A stretch of DNA of 64,000 nucleotides, taken from Sympetrum striolatum. Lineage: Eukaryota; Arthropoda; Insecta; Odonata; Libellulidae. Position numbers and translations under genes: made by a program. The notes beneath the pieces were generated by a model. The model was given only the letters and a program-made list of their open reading frames with translations. It searched no databases and was not told the origin of the DNA. The first letter of the stretch is position 1; each line of letters opens with the position of its first letter. Location of the stretch: the NCBI GenBank assembly GCA_947579665.1, contig OX388347.1:21134562-21198561 (forward strand). Direction: 5' to 3'. Shown in pieces: positions 1-12,600 of this stretch.

Positions 1-363
1 AACTACTGCTACATTGAAAATAGATTTCTACTTTTCCACAAAGGTAGAAATCTATTTTCAATTATGTCTTTCCACAACATCTCGGTCGAATTGATAGGTT
101 ATACTACTGCTATATTTTGAAAATTTTCAGATGCTATTTTGTGACTTCTCAAAGGAAATACAATTGCAATGTCTACTTCATATTATTATCAGAAATATTT
201 CCATTTAACCATTTAGTATATCTAATTCCTATACCAGATCTGTATGAGTAGGAGGGCACACATTTATTCTAATATGTTATATGTTAATGCAAAAATCCTA
301 GTAATTATCTAAGTAACTAGTTTTTCAAGTGTGTTAATGTGAATCTGTTTATTCATATATCAG
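1..363 (+). other. Msp300: Intron fragment upstream of first visible exon
   Basis: AT-rich intronic sequence ending in the acceptor TATATCAG just before 364. It holds a near-perfect hairpin at 13-62 (separate entry) and a partly similar stretch near 101-130. No coding exon is seen. Confidence 0.6.
13..62. repeat. Long perfect inverted repeat (hairpin)
   Basis: Bases 13-31 and 44-62 are exact reverse complements (19 bp arms). Four more pairs, one of them G-T, extend the stem to about 23 bp around a CCAC loop. It lies in an intron. It could be a tiny foldback element or a precursor-like RNA hairpin, and nothing in the sequence decides between them. Confidence 0.75.
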
Positions 364-690
364 GTAATTCTTCGCATTCAAGAGTGTGAGGGATTGCTGG
401 CATCTGCGTCAGACAAAGGGCAGCAGATAGTTGATGAGGGAGCCTCAGCTGCAGATCGCAATGCTGTTATGCAGCAACTGCAGTCCTTGAAACAGCAGTT
501 AGGGGCACTACGAAGGGAGGTAGAGAAGCGTCGTGGAGAGCATGAAGCCACTGCTGCTGAACACCGCAAACTTCTGAGCGAGCTAGAGGAAGCATTAGAT
601 GATTTGCATAATAAAGAGTCTATTGCTAGTTCACTTCCACTCTTACAAAGGGACCCAGCAAGTGTTCTTGAAGAAATGAAAAAGAACGAG
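364..690 (+). CDS. Msp300: Rod exon 1 (109 codons, phase 0-0)
   Basis: Acceptor TATATCAG before 364 and donor GAG|GTATTG at 691. The frame begins V-I-L-R-I-Q-E-C-E-G and ends M-K-K-N-E. It is mostly helical coiled coil with repeated L/A heptads (LQSLKQQLGALRREVEKRR region), typical of a spectrin-like rod. There is no starting ATG: this is an internal exon. Confidence 0.85.
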
Positions 691-3600
691 GTATTGTATC
701 AACATAGTATTAACATTTCATAAAGAAAAATTCATTTCTTATAAGTATCATAGGAATTTCAAATCAATTTCATGAGTTCTACAAAATAATGTCTCTATTT
801 AAATCCTCCACTGTATCTCTATACTATTTCAATTTCCTCAAATTATTTGAAAAATTTCCACTGAGTGTGTTATCAACAGTTGTTATAATTTTGTTTGAGT
901 TGATAATAATGTAAACAGTATTTGGAAAGAAAAGGATTATTTACAAGATAATTGTTCTCTTTCTAAGGTCCTTGTGAAGGATGTAGAGCAGAAACTTGAC
1001 AAGGTAAGGGGAATTTTAGAGTCAGTTCGCCATGACGATGGACTTCCAGGGCCACTTACAGAGAGACTATCTGAGGCAACTGTCCTATTAAGTACCATGC
1101 CAAGAGCTCTGGAGGAAAGAACCTCTTATTTGAAAGTTAATAGGCAGTATAGACAAGAGTATGCAGCACTGTCCAAACAACTTCATGACTGGATACGAGA
1201 GGCTGAGGATAGACTCCAGAAAGGAAAGGATGGGGTAGATTTTGAAAATGTCTTGGAAGATCTAGAGCAACACAAGGTTAGTACACATCATACAATATAT
1301 ACATCATATCATAAATTAATGTTCTTGGGAACAATGCAGCCCTTGAGCTGCTATGAGCATGCTTTTGAGTATCATTTCAATTCTTCTATCTTTTTCTAAT
1401 GATTTTCATCGTAGTCTGTCATCTATTATCCTAATATCTTCTAATTTCTCACTTTATCTTTTTAATTCATATCTCAATCTCATTCATATCTTAATTCATA
1501 TTCATATCTAGGCTTTCAGCCTTTTTTCTTCTTACTTGTCCTAGTCTCTGGTTCATATAATGCCACACTCCATGTATAACTCTTTGTTTACCTCTTCCTC
1601 AATTCTTTGTCCATTGGTCCACAGAGTGGCTTCCCTTTTCCTCAAAATCTTTCTTTTGTTATTGCTATTACTCTTCTTATCTCCATCGAGCAATATCTAT
1701 CTTTAATTATCACCCTTCCTAAATGCTTAAATCTCTCCCCTTGTTCAATTGACTTTTCTTCAATTTTGATCTTATTTTCCTTCAATAACCCTACAATTAA
1801 TTTTCGTCTTGTTCATCTTCATTCCACGTAAGTACTTAGGTTTCAAGAATTTAACATATTTACGGATATTTTGCTTGGAAAAATGTAAGAATGAGGTCTT
1901 AGAATTCCTTCCCAAACAGAGCCAGCCCAAGGATAGTCTGAATAGTTTAAGTGTATACGTTTTGTGGCTATGTATGATGAGTATATTCAACAGAATTCTG
2001 AAGAATTCATCCCAACATTATCTAATCTTATTATTCAGTATTATAGTTCCATAATTCTGAAATTAGCATGCTTGTAACAACACAGTGCATTATTTCCATC
2101 CTCGTGATAATGGATTGCATAACAATTTTACTTTGAGTCATAACACTTTAGCTCAGCTTAATGTATTTTTAATTTTTAAATTTAGTTTTATTTTGTACCA
2201 AGCATGAAACTGTAACTCTTTGGTGAATGTGATGTTATTAAGATGTTCCAAATTAATCCTTTCATAACCTTCAAGCACCATTTGGTATATTTTCAGGTGT
2301 TCTTTGGAGGAGAAGCTGCTATACTTGAATTAGCGCAGCAAAAATTGCAGAAATCTGCAGATCAAATATGGCCCTCATTATGTGCGAGTGAACAGGAAGA
2401 GCTTAGTCGTGAACAACAGCACCATACTCAGCTGCTTAAAAACACACTTAACTCTGCAAGAAGTCATAAAGCTGAGCTCGAACAAGATGCAGAAATTTGG
2501 AAGGATTATTTGCAAACAATGGACAGAGTCCGTTCCATTTTGAGTCGAAGTCAGTTAACTGATGAACCAGCTGCCACTCTTGCAGGTCTACAGTATAATA
2601 TTCAGAAGATTAAGCACGCTCTGAGTGAAGTTGAGGTATTGCCACCTTTATCACTTGCATTATTTTCTTCATCATAGTTGAAGTTTATGCTGATTGTTTT
2701 ATTTACCAATATTAATCTTCTTGAGAAAATACTTGAAGTCTAATAGAATGTAAAAATACTTTTCCCTTGGCAGAATCAACAAAATGAGCTTGACCTCCTG
2801 AATGAAAGGGCAAGGGAGATAACAAGACAAGCAGATACCTTTAACTCTGAAAGGGTCAAGCACCAAATTCAAAGCCTCAATAAAGAATGGAATGACCTTG
2901 TTAGTGATTTGGAATCTAGAAAGGATACACTCACAAAATTGAGTAATCAGTGGAAGGTATTTATACAAATTTCTTTCAGTAGAAATATTTCTCAAATTTA
3001 AAGTATCCATAATTTATTGCTGGTGACTATCTTGTATCTAAGTCACTTGATATATTTATTTGTTATGTTTGTAAAGTTATTAACCAAATTTTAATGATTA
3101 TCCTTTCTATTTGAAGTTAATAAAGTTAAAGAGTGCAAATATGTGATTATTCTAATCAGTAATACTTTTACTTTTATTAAAATATTTCTACGTTCCTGTA
3201 ATATTCTGATAATATTTTTTGTTTTAGGATTTTGAAAGCAAATGGCAGGATTTTGAATCCTTCTTGGTAACATATGAAGAGAGGGTTCGTCATGTTGATA
3301 CAATTGTTAGAAACAAACACCAGATCAAAGAAGCAAAAATTAGTCTATTAGTGAGTAATACCTTTATCTCCATGTTTATTACTCTACATAATAATTAGAT
3401 TATAATTTTATTGTGATTATTTCAATGAAAAGTGTCCTGGTGAACCTTACCATAGATTGTCTAAAGCCAATCTTTATCCTTTGTTGCTAAATTTTAGGAT
3501 CTATTGGAGGAAGTCGATGGACATAAATCAGCACATGATGAGGTTATGAATCTTTCTGGATCCATTTTAACATATCTGACTGCTTTTGCGGAGCCAGCAT

Positions 3601-6600
3601 CTGCTTCATTGAAAGAGAAATTGGAGAAACTAGCGAAGACATACTCTACGTAAGTAGTATATGGCTCTGCTATTTATACATTGTTTTAATATTACATAAG
3701 AAATTTAAGCTCCACCTTATTTTGTAGTAACTATTGTTTAAGATGTTTCTTTCAAGATAATGCAAATTAGTTATATTTGTTTTAATATGGACAGAACTTT
3801 GAATTTAATACTTTGATTTCCTAATTGAAAGATCAATATCAATTGTATGAAGGAAAATAGAAAAGAAAATAGAAAAGACCAAATGAATGACAATGCAGTA
3901 GAACTCCAATGTCAACATGCTTACTCTAACACTGAGTATTGGGGTTTGTTGATTTTAATGTTTCATTATAAAATTAATTGAAAGTCTATCTAAACAATAT
4001 CAGGCTCTTCTAAAATTTGATTTTGTCAGTCATTGTGCATCAACGAGTTGAAGATGGATGATTATATACTGGCTACAGATAGCAAACCTCAGCTTTTGAT
4101 ACTGCAATGTTATTTGTATTGTTTCAATACTCTTTCATATCATGATGGAGAATTTACTCAGTAAATTGTAGAGCCAAATATTGAGCCATTGAGTAATTAA
4201 AAAAATATTCTTTTCTCAAAGATGAATATTTGTTTTAACCACTCATGGATGGTGTCAGTATGTATTACTGACCCAGATTTCCTTCTGTCAGGAAAGTGTC
4301 AACTCCTTTTGCATACATCTAGATTCACACTGTTGTGCTTATTTGCTATCTCCAATGTTTAAATGTTGAATTTGCTATCTCCAATGTTTAAATGTTGATT
4401 ATATACCAAAGGAAGGTTTAAAGTTCGATATTATTGAATCAATGCATAAAAACATAAGCCTGAGTGGTAGAGAGATTTGGCAGTCCTAGGTGAAGGTTCT
4501 ATGATTCACTTCAATGCAAAAGTTACATTTTTTTTATTTGTGCCAAGATTTCCAATTTTGCATAATTGGAGGTTTAGTACCTTTTTATTGGCTTTAAATT
4601 TACGTTGAGGACATTTAAGAGACATAATAACAGATTTCAAAGTTTTTTCTTCCAATTTTACAACAGTTTTGATTCCAGGAGATAATATTTAACATTCGGA
4701 GAAAATTGTTTCCACACTTTACTAACATTTAAAATGAGATGAGAGCATTAAATCGCCGACCCTCATCTTAATTAATTGCGCTAATCGCATTTCTAAGATA
4801 TCACGTTGAATCGGGATGTACTGTGCACTAAGCCACATTTACTTATTCCAACGTAATCCTGTATTCCAAGCATATTACCCTGGCTAAACCGCTTTACGTT
4901 CGTGAAGGACGTCTGCAGAAAATCAATACCCGTTAAATTTTTTCGCTTTAAACTCGTCATTTCAGCGGTGCATTGTGGGGTCATGTCTCCTGTCCTTAAA
5001 CCGCGTCACAGCATCATCGTAGCATGTCGTAACCCGCCCCAATATTCGCGCAGAGCGCAAAAAAACTCGTTTCCTAACTCGGTGAGACGCATACTTGATA
5101 CGGAAGACATTGGGCGGAGGAGGAGAGGTAAACACAGGATTCTGCCGCGCCCCCAGCGATGCAGCTGATCAATAAACACGCAGGCGCGAGGGTTATCTCT
5201 CCGATGTCGACGAAGGGTGTCAGTCGGGTCGCGGAGAAGGACGTTTTTGGTGCTGTTAGCGTGACCAAAGCAATAGAGAACCCGAATAAGAATCGGTCGT
5301 AGTCATGCCAGTAACACTAAGAGTTCCACCTCTCTAACACCAGTTTGTCTTGATACTCGCGGTCGGGATGGTTGGCTTTCTACCGGTAGAATGACATGCC
5401 GTGACGAGCATCCTCCATTGCTCCGGTGTCTGGTGGCGGGTGCCACGTGGCCGTCCGCACCATGCTACTCATGGCGAATGCGTCTCAGCACTCAATGAAG
5501 AGTCTATCCCGTGCGATATTCTCGCCTCGACTTCTTCCAAGACGGAAATAGACTGAGGCCAAGCGGGATATCTATTGTGACGCATTTTTCGTATCCCTCC
5601 CGTTTTTTCATTTCTCCCTGTGAGGGAGGAGTTTTTTCTCCTCCGTTCCTTCTGGAGGGTTCAAGGGCTCGTGGACTTGCTGGACGCCGAGGGTGGTGCA
5701 GTCTTTACACTCGAATTCGGTGGGAAGTGGAGCGCCTCCTTCTAAGGAACGCGCTATATATACGGTACCGGTCGTCAGTGTGGTTTGTTGTGTTTTAGCG
5801 AGAACAGCGCGAGGTTTCGGAAGTCACCCCGTCCCTGTACTTAGGCGGCGGCGGGAAGTCGATTTCGTCTCTCTCGCGTCTCCCCATGTGATGAAAGGTA
5901 ATTTGCAACGAAGTACAAAATATGCTCGACCCACTGCGTTACGTGCGCTCGTTGATGTTTTTTTCCGAATGCTTAGTCTGTGTGGCGCGCGATTCGACGA
6001 TTAGAAGAAATTAGGAATATCTTGCACTGCTGATCCTGCGATACGTATTCATGATGAGCTTATCCGTATCGACCTCTTTGTCTTATTTACGTCATTCTTT
6101 CATTCGCTGACGCATTAAAAGTGAGGGAAAGCTCATTGGCGTCGTGACTAATCAGGCTATTGTTGTCGCGAGTGGTCTTCCTATCCTCTTCTCGACTTAA
6201 TGGAGAGAGATTTGATTTCTTTCGTTTCTATTGAGCCTTTGGATTTTATCCGACATTAATGTTGGTGAAAAAATTGGAGTTTTGATACGTTGACCCATTT
6301 TTATTAATTGAACAACGTAGTTAACGAAGATGAGGTTGTTATAAAGCTAACAGAAAATCTTTTGTTCTTGAGAATATTGGATTTCTATGTTCTCTGATAG
6401 TCAGGAGAGCTCTTATTATAGACGGACGTGCTCGGGCATGACGCCAGTTCTTTATTTGTCTGAGGTTTGCTTGGACCTCCACTGCTCTCTTGGAAAAGCC
6501 GTTTAAGAAACGTCGTAGGAGTGAGGAGACTTATAAACACAGTAAATAGCTAATTTAATTTACGTTAATCGGATGTATATACATTGCAACAGTCTTTATC

Positions 6601-9600
6601 TCATGCTAGTAAATGATCATACCGATGTGCCGAACCAAATAAATGTTACTCATAGCGATAGCTTTCTTCTATTTTTGAAATATTCTTAATCTTTGTAATG
6701 TTTTCGGTGTATAAGGAGTTCTCGTATATATTCTTATTTGAAATATTTCGAATAGCTCAATGTTCGTAACTCTATAAATAATGTTTTTGGATGTGGTTTG
6801 TGAATGCATTCTACAAATATTTAAATATAATTACGGTATATTTAACTCGTTTTCGTACGCACGAGGATATTTGCTTTTGCAGTCATAATGCTTTCTCTAA
6901 GAGATTTGGCATTGAACGAAGCTGAAAGTTGTCATTTTGATAGTTGTATTACCAATATGGATGAGTGCTGGAACAAAGATTATTGTCTTCGCTATTAGCA
7001 ACTTTGTCATGATTAGCCGTTAGTTTTCATCAAAAGATAAGTAAATTATCCTCACTGTTTTAAGAAAGACTAGGAAAAAAATGAAAGACCTCTGAGAGTG
7101 GATTTCTAATTTGAAATTTATTTCTTTTGGAAAGTGTTATCTTTAAGTAATCAATAAATTTCAATTCATTTCAAAAGGATAAACTACAGAGCCTGGTTGT
7201 AAGCCTTTCATAGTTAGGTTATTCTTAAATGAAGCATTAACTTCGCAATTTATCATTTAAAGTCTTGTTTAAGAAAAGTTTAAGTAAACCCTTCGAATGG
7301 CAGCTGTGTTTTGCAACAAATTGTGACGATGACGACTCAAAATCGATGTTAAATTTATTTCAAGATCTCAAAATGAAATGATCCGTCATAATTCCAGTAT
7401 TCCATTATGCATATTTGATTTAGAACGAATCAATTTAAGTGCAGAAAACGTTTTGAGTTTTGTTCTGTTTTGAAAACAGAAACATCTTTTGGAAGTTCTC
7501 AATCTTATGGATGGATAGTAGGTGCGGCTGGTTATTATTTTTTTATTTTTATCTTGTTCGAATTTTATGTCTGAAATTCGCAACATCTAGAAGTGCAGTA
7601 CAAAAGTAAACACTTTTAAATTACATGAATGGTTAAGTAATTGTGATTAATTGATGCATTCCTTGCGATTATTCTCGCCTTCGCATCCTTATGGGTGTTC
7701 AAGAGGTAAGGTAAACTAGACCCAAGCCTTGAAAGTAATTCAAGTGTCACAGTGCGAACAAACTTAAATGACGCTAAACTGGGTATTGAGAGTACGAGTT
7801 ATTCAACTTTCTACGTAAAGAATGGTTTACACTAAGGCAGTTTTAGATTATTTTTGGATGGTTTTTATATTTTATATTCATCAAAAGTTTGTCTCTTTCG
7901 TACTCCTGCTTAGAAATCAATTTAGAAATGGACGCAATTTTGATTGTACATACCGAATATCTCATAGGGGCCGTACACAAATTACGTAACGAAAATGTGG
8001 GGGTGGGATGGGATCCGGCCAGGCGTTACGGTCCTGGTACATGGGGGAAAGGGATGGTCGGGCCAGGCGTTACGTGGGGGTTGAAACTTGGAGAATTTTG
8101 CGTTACGTAATTTGTGTAAGACCCCATATCACTTGTGTTTTTTTAGCTTACAGCATGTAGGTTAAATGTGTAAGTTTTAAAACTGTCTCATTAGTTAATG
8201 AAGATCATAGGTCAATTTAGACCAAAAAGCTGGAAATTAAGAAATATTAAGTGTTATTTATTTGATTCTAACAAATGTTTCCTTAGTGGGTGCATCTTTT
8301 CCTATAAATTATGTATTGATTTGTTAGTATAGAGTATAATTTATTGGTCCATTAAATTTAAGTCACCCAAATTAATAATTAGATGAGTTAATTGCCATTT
8401 AAAATGAAATTTTTTGTTAGGAGATCGATGAAGTAATGAGATCGGCTAAACCAATTTGAAAAATGACTGATGCTTCTATCAATCCTTAAATTATATCATA
8501 TTTCAACACTTCTGATTTATTTCTTTTACAAATCGGTGTTTGTGATTAGGCAAACATTGATTAGACAGTATATTTTTCTTTGTGTTACTCTTCTAATTCT
8601 CTTTCTATAACTTCAATGGTCGACCGTTAAACAAAACAGTCACTCTTACTTTCGCTTTCATCTTCTTCGTGGAGACGAAGGGCTGGTTCAACCTCTTCCT
8701 GTCCTCTCATTCCAAATAACGCCAGCTGACAAAGAAGTCTGTCTTCTCTCCAACTCCCTGCATTTCTTTTCCGTTGAAAAAATCATTTGCAGAAGAGACG
8801 CGTGTGTAGCGGATGGAAATAACTGCAGTACTTCGTTTCCTTGACCTATTTTACTGAACTTCCAGAACTTGTACGCAAATACATATCATCTTTAAAGATA
8901 TGTTTTACCTTTTTGTTGAGAAGTATAGCGTTACTTGTTTTACCTAAATACCAAGGACTGAAGTTGTAGGAACATAATATCTTTGTAAACATACTGGATG
9001 AGTCCTGTGGTTTCAGTTATTATAAAAATTACACTAAGGTGAGGTTGTCTCTATTCGAGGAATTGCCTCTGTTTTCGTTTTTACGTAAACGTATTTCAAT
9101 TTCAGTCACAGCATATCGCATGTTTTCATTTTAAATCAGTAAACATTCTCAGATTTTCGTTCAGTAACCAAATTAGAGTAAAAACTTAAGTTAAAATTTT
9201 TCCATTGTAATTATCATGGCCGGAAGCCTGTATTTAGATAAAGATATAGTATACCACGCAAGCCGCCAGCGGTGTATGGCAGGGATGTATTAACAAAAAC
9301 ATTTTTATCTAATCCACAATGTTCATTCTCGAATAGTAAGCGGAAAGAGCGACGAGAAATAACTATTTTTAGCGATTACTTCCCTCTGTCATTTTGTGGA
9401 GATATACTACATTTTATACCCGTACAACAGTGCTTGCTGTGGCAATTACGGCTTTGCAGGCCTCCGCCGAGTTGCCTGGCGCCGATCCTGATAATTGAAT
9501 TTCCTAGCTTGCATGCCAATAACATAAACAGCTAAGAACTGCTTCTGCTATCGCTTCGAGTCTTGAATCGTACGCTTAATTTTGATACTTTCCAATAATA

Positions 9601-12600
9601 GTTTCACTGTTGCATTTATTATGAGGAATATACATCTCGATTATAGATTAAATTGAAACCGAATAAAGATTGATTAATTGAAAATCCTATTTTCATGCTT
9701 TCTTTAAAATCGAAGTCCTTTTTTGCCATTTTATTTTTTTTTTCTCGGTTTAAAATTAAAATCAGTTCCTGATTTATTCATAATCTTTCCATTTATAATC
9801 CGTCAATCAAGCTCTTTATTTTATTACTTTAAGTACAATTGAAATCACCTATCGCCGTACGTCCATATTGGCGGCGGATGAGAAAGAAATATCTTACAAA
9901 TCAATTGAGTGAAATTAGATAACAGCGTGAACTAATCTTTTGCCATAACTTTGTGATCCGAAAGCGTGCAAGTATTATTTCTTAGGGGATTCTACTGTTT
10001 CGGAATTAGATCATCTTTGATCGTGGTTGCATTTCTGATATTTATCTCTGTTTGCATTGTTTATAATTGGAGGAAAAGCTCACCGTGTCCCTTGACATCA
10101 ACGATTCTCACTGAACTGAAAAATCTCTTCAGAGATCCTCTCTTAGAAAATTTCACCTTACTTAGAAATTATTTTCCACCCCATCAAATTTAATTATGTT
10201 ATGTTTGCGTTTGATTAAAGTTGTAAACGTACTAAACTTTAATAAACAATTATTTTCTCCTTTCTACTGCGTCTATGCTATAAACAAAAATATGTTATTT
10301 TATTCTGTGTAAAAAGTGTGGCTTTAAATGTAAAATTATCCATTTGTATCTCCTCATCTATTTTCACCGGATAACCCTTTGTGATGTATCTCTAATAAGC
10401 ATAAGTTGAAATAGATTCACATCCATAATTCTTTTTCGTACGCTTAAATTACGCAGAACTACTTTTCCTTATTAACTTTTCCACAAACTAGAATGAGAGA
10501 ATCCCTGTTCTATATATTTTTGAGTTATAATTTAACTATAGTGAAGATACTTTAACATAACGTATTTAGAAACTCGTGGATGTACTAGTAAACCATTCAG
10601 AATATCTTTAAAGCTTTTCATTAGCAAATTTTCAGATTTTCAACTTCATTACCATCGAGTGTTAATGAAGTTAACAATTCACTTTTCGTAGTTTACCCGT
10701 TATTAATTTTAGTGTTGTTTCCACGACAGCAAGATCAAAGCTGCCCTCAGTAAGTCAAACAGTCGTAAAACTGTATATTTATCGTGACTGTAACTGGAAC
10801 ACGCTTCTGCACGATTTGAGCAGACTTGAATCACAGTCATTCATAGTCTCCCGCCCCGAAATAAATCACTGATTCGATCCCTCCCTTCGATGTAACTTTA
10901 TAGCTTACATATGCGATTTTTAGCATAGATTTTTTCTGTTAGTCTAGAAATAAGCAGAACCCTGAAAGCGTTGTGTTCGCAGGTGCAGGGAGTCAGGAGG
11001 TTTTCCATGTGGGTGGTGAATTTTAAGTCCGCTCTAAAATTATCTTTCGACCTCATAGTGAGTCATAAGCATTTGTGTCGAGATGAACTCCTTTTCACGC
11101 TTCTTCCTTGTCATTCGCACGTGGTCTTCTCCACCCCCGCTTTTCCCCTATGCCTTTCTCCATTCCGCGGTATATTTATTTTAAATTCCTGTTTTCGCTC
11201 TCAGCGGATGACAAATCAGGGCCCTCTTTCTGAATGGGCCGATATGCGTTGCGAAGGAAAATTACACTAACGTGATTTTTTGCCGACTCTTTTTGTCGAA
11301 CACAGGAGAAACTTAATTGGGTCCAGAGTTGTATCAATTCTTCTTTAAGCGAATTCCATACTTTATCATTTTTTCATTTGCTCAAACATTGCTGTTATTT
11401 AGCCATGGATAGGAAATATTTTTTTTCAATGTATGGCATTAATTTTTACTTAAGGTGTAGAAAAGAAATAGAAAAATCTTGTTATTATGTTTAGTAATGC
11501 CTACGAACACTATAGTGGCTCCGTTCCTTGTACCATGCACAAGACCTAATACCAGCTCAAAGCAAGTTCACTATCTCGTGTATAAAAACGGAAACATATG
11601 GAACGTGTACTGCCTTCTCTTGGATATTCCAATATCGTTTGTTAATAATTAAAGTGAAAAAAATCCCAAGGGCAAGGAAAAATATAAATGGTAACCAAAC
11701 AAGACGACTCAGATGCAGGCACAAGTTTTAAAGGTCGACTTAACTTTTATTTCGATTATACTTTCACTTTGTCAAAGACTGCTTAGTGATTGTTTCTCTT
11801 TTTCTATCTGGATGTTGATGCGATATTAACGAACGTTTGCAGAAGACCATGATTACACGAACGGAATTCTGGGATAAGAAATAACGCACAGTCAAGCGGT
11901 TTACTCGATCTGTGGTGAAAGCGGTCCCGTGTTCGATCCCTGGTTAGGGGCTTGTGAAATGACATGAGCTGTCAAAGCAATTTAGAAAATACTACTCAAA
12001 ATTTTCGATTTGAAAAAGAAAAAGGGTATAATATTTTATGTTGACGATAAGAAAATTCATGATTTAATTCAAATATCAACATGGGATGAAAAAAAATGAC
12101 CGAATGAAATGATGTACCACCGGAAATTATAACCTGCACACGCTGCTATACACACACATGTATATAACGATATATACACACACATGTATATAATGATATC
12201 TGCGCAGTACCTTATACTGGTATCAAGTACATGGAGGTATGACCGGTTCCAAGTGAAATAAGTAAATCATCAGGGTGTTCACGGCGCCCTTGGCATGATT
12301 TACTATACAATTGGTAAGGGTGGTAAGTGGCATCAAATGGCTTAGCATAGGGGCGGCTGAGTACCAAGAGCAACTGCCATGGGTATGAAGATTAGACTTA
12401 TTTTCTGAAAATAAACCTCGAAGTACTTTTTCTCATTCTCCTTATCCGAAATTTTGGAAATTGTGCGAATAAATGTCTTTTGTTTGTCGAAGCTTGTTGT
12501 AGAGTTACCGAAGTATTTATTCAGCAAACGTGTGTGAGGTGAGTTTACCCTCACCCCCTCACTAACTTTTGTGAGAGGAAGATGTGTGTTTGTCGGAAGC

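Noticed and set aside
3896..3925. CAGTAGAACT sequence resembling the Tigger left end
   Set aside because: No TA border, no matching right end nearby, and the similarity ends after about ten bases. Treated as chance.
5511..6004. Open frames in the GC-richer part of the long intron as a nested protein gene
   Set aside because: Overlapping frames in a GC-rich stretch, no recognisable domain and no supporting splice pattern.
7889..8110. 73-codon open frame crossing the MITE
   Set aside because: Its second half is the MITE interior, so the frame is an accident of the repeat.
11900..11950. Functional tRNA gene around the GTTCGATCC B-box
   Set aside because: No acceptor stem, anticodon arm or A-box could be folded. 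Kept only as a SINE-like remnant.
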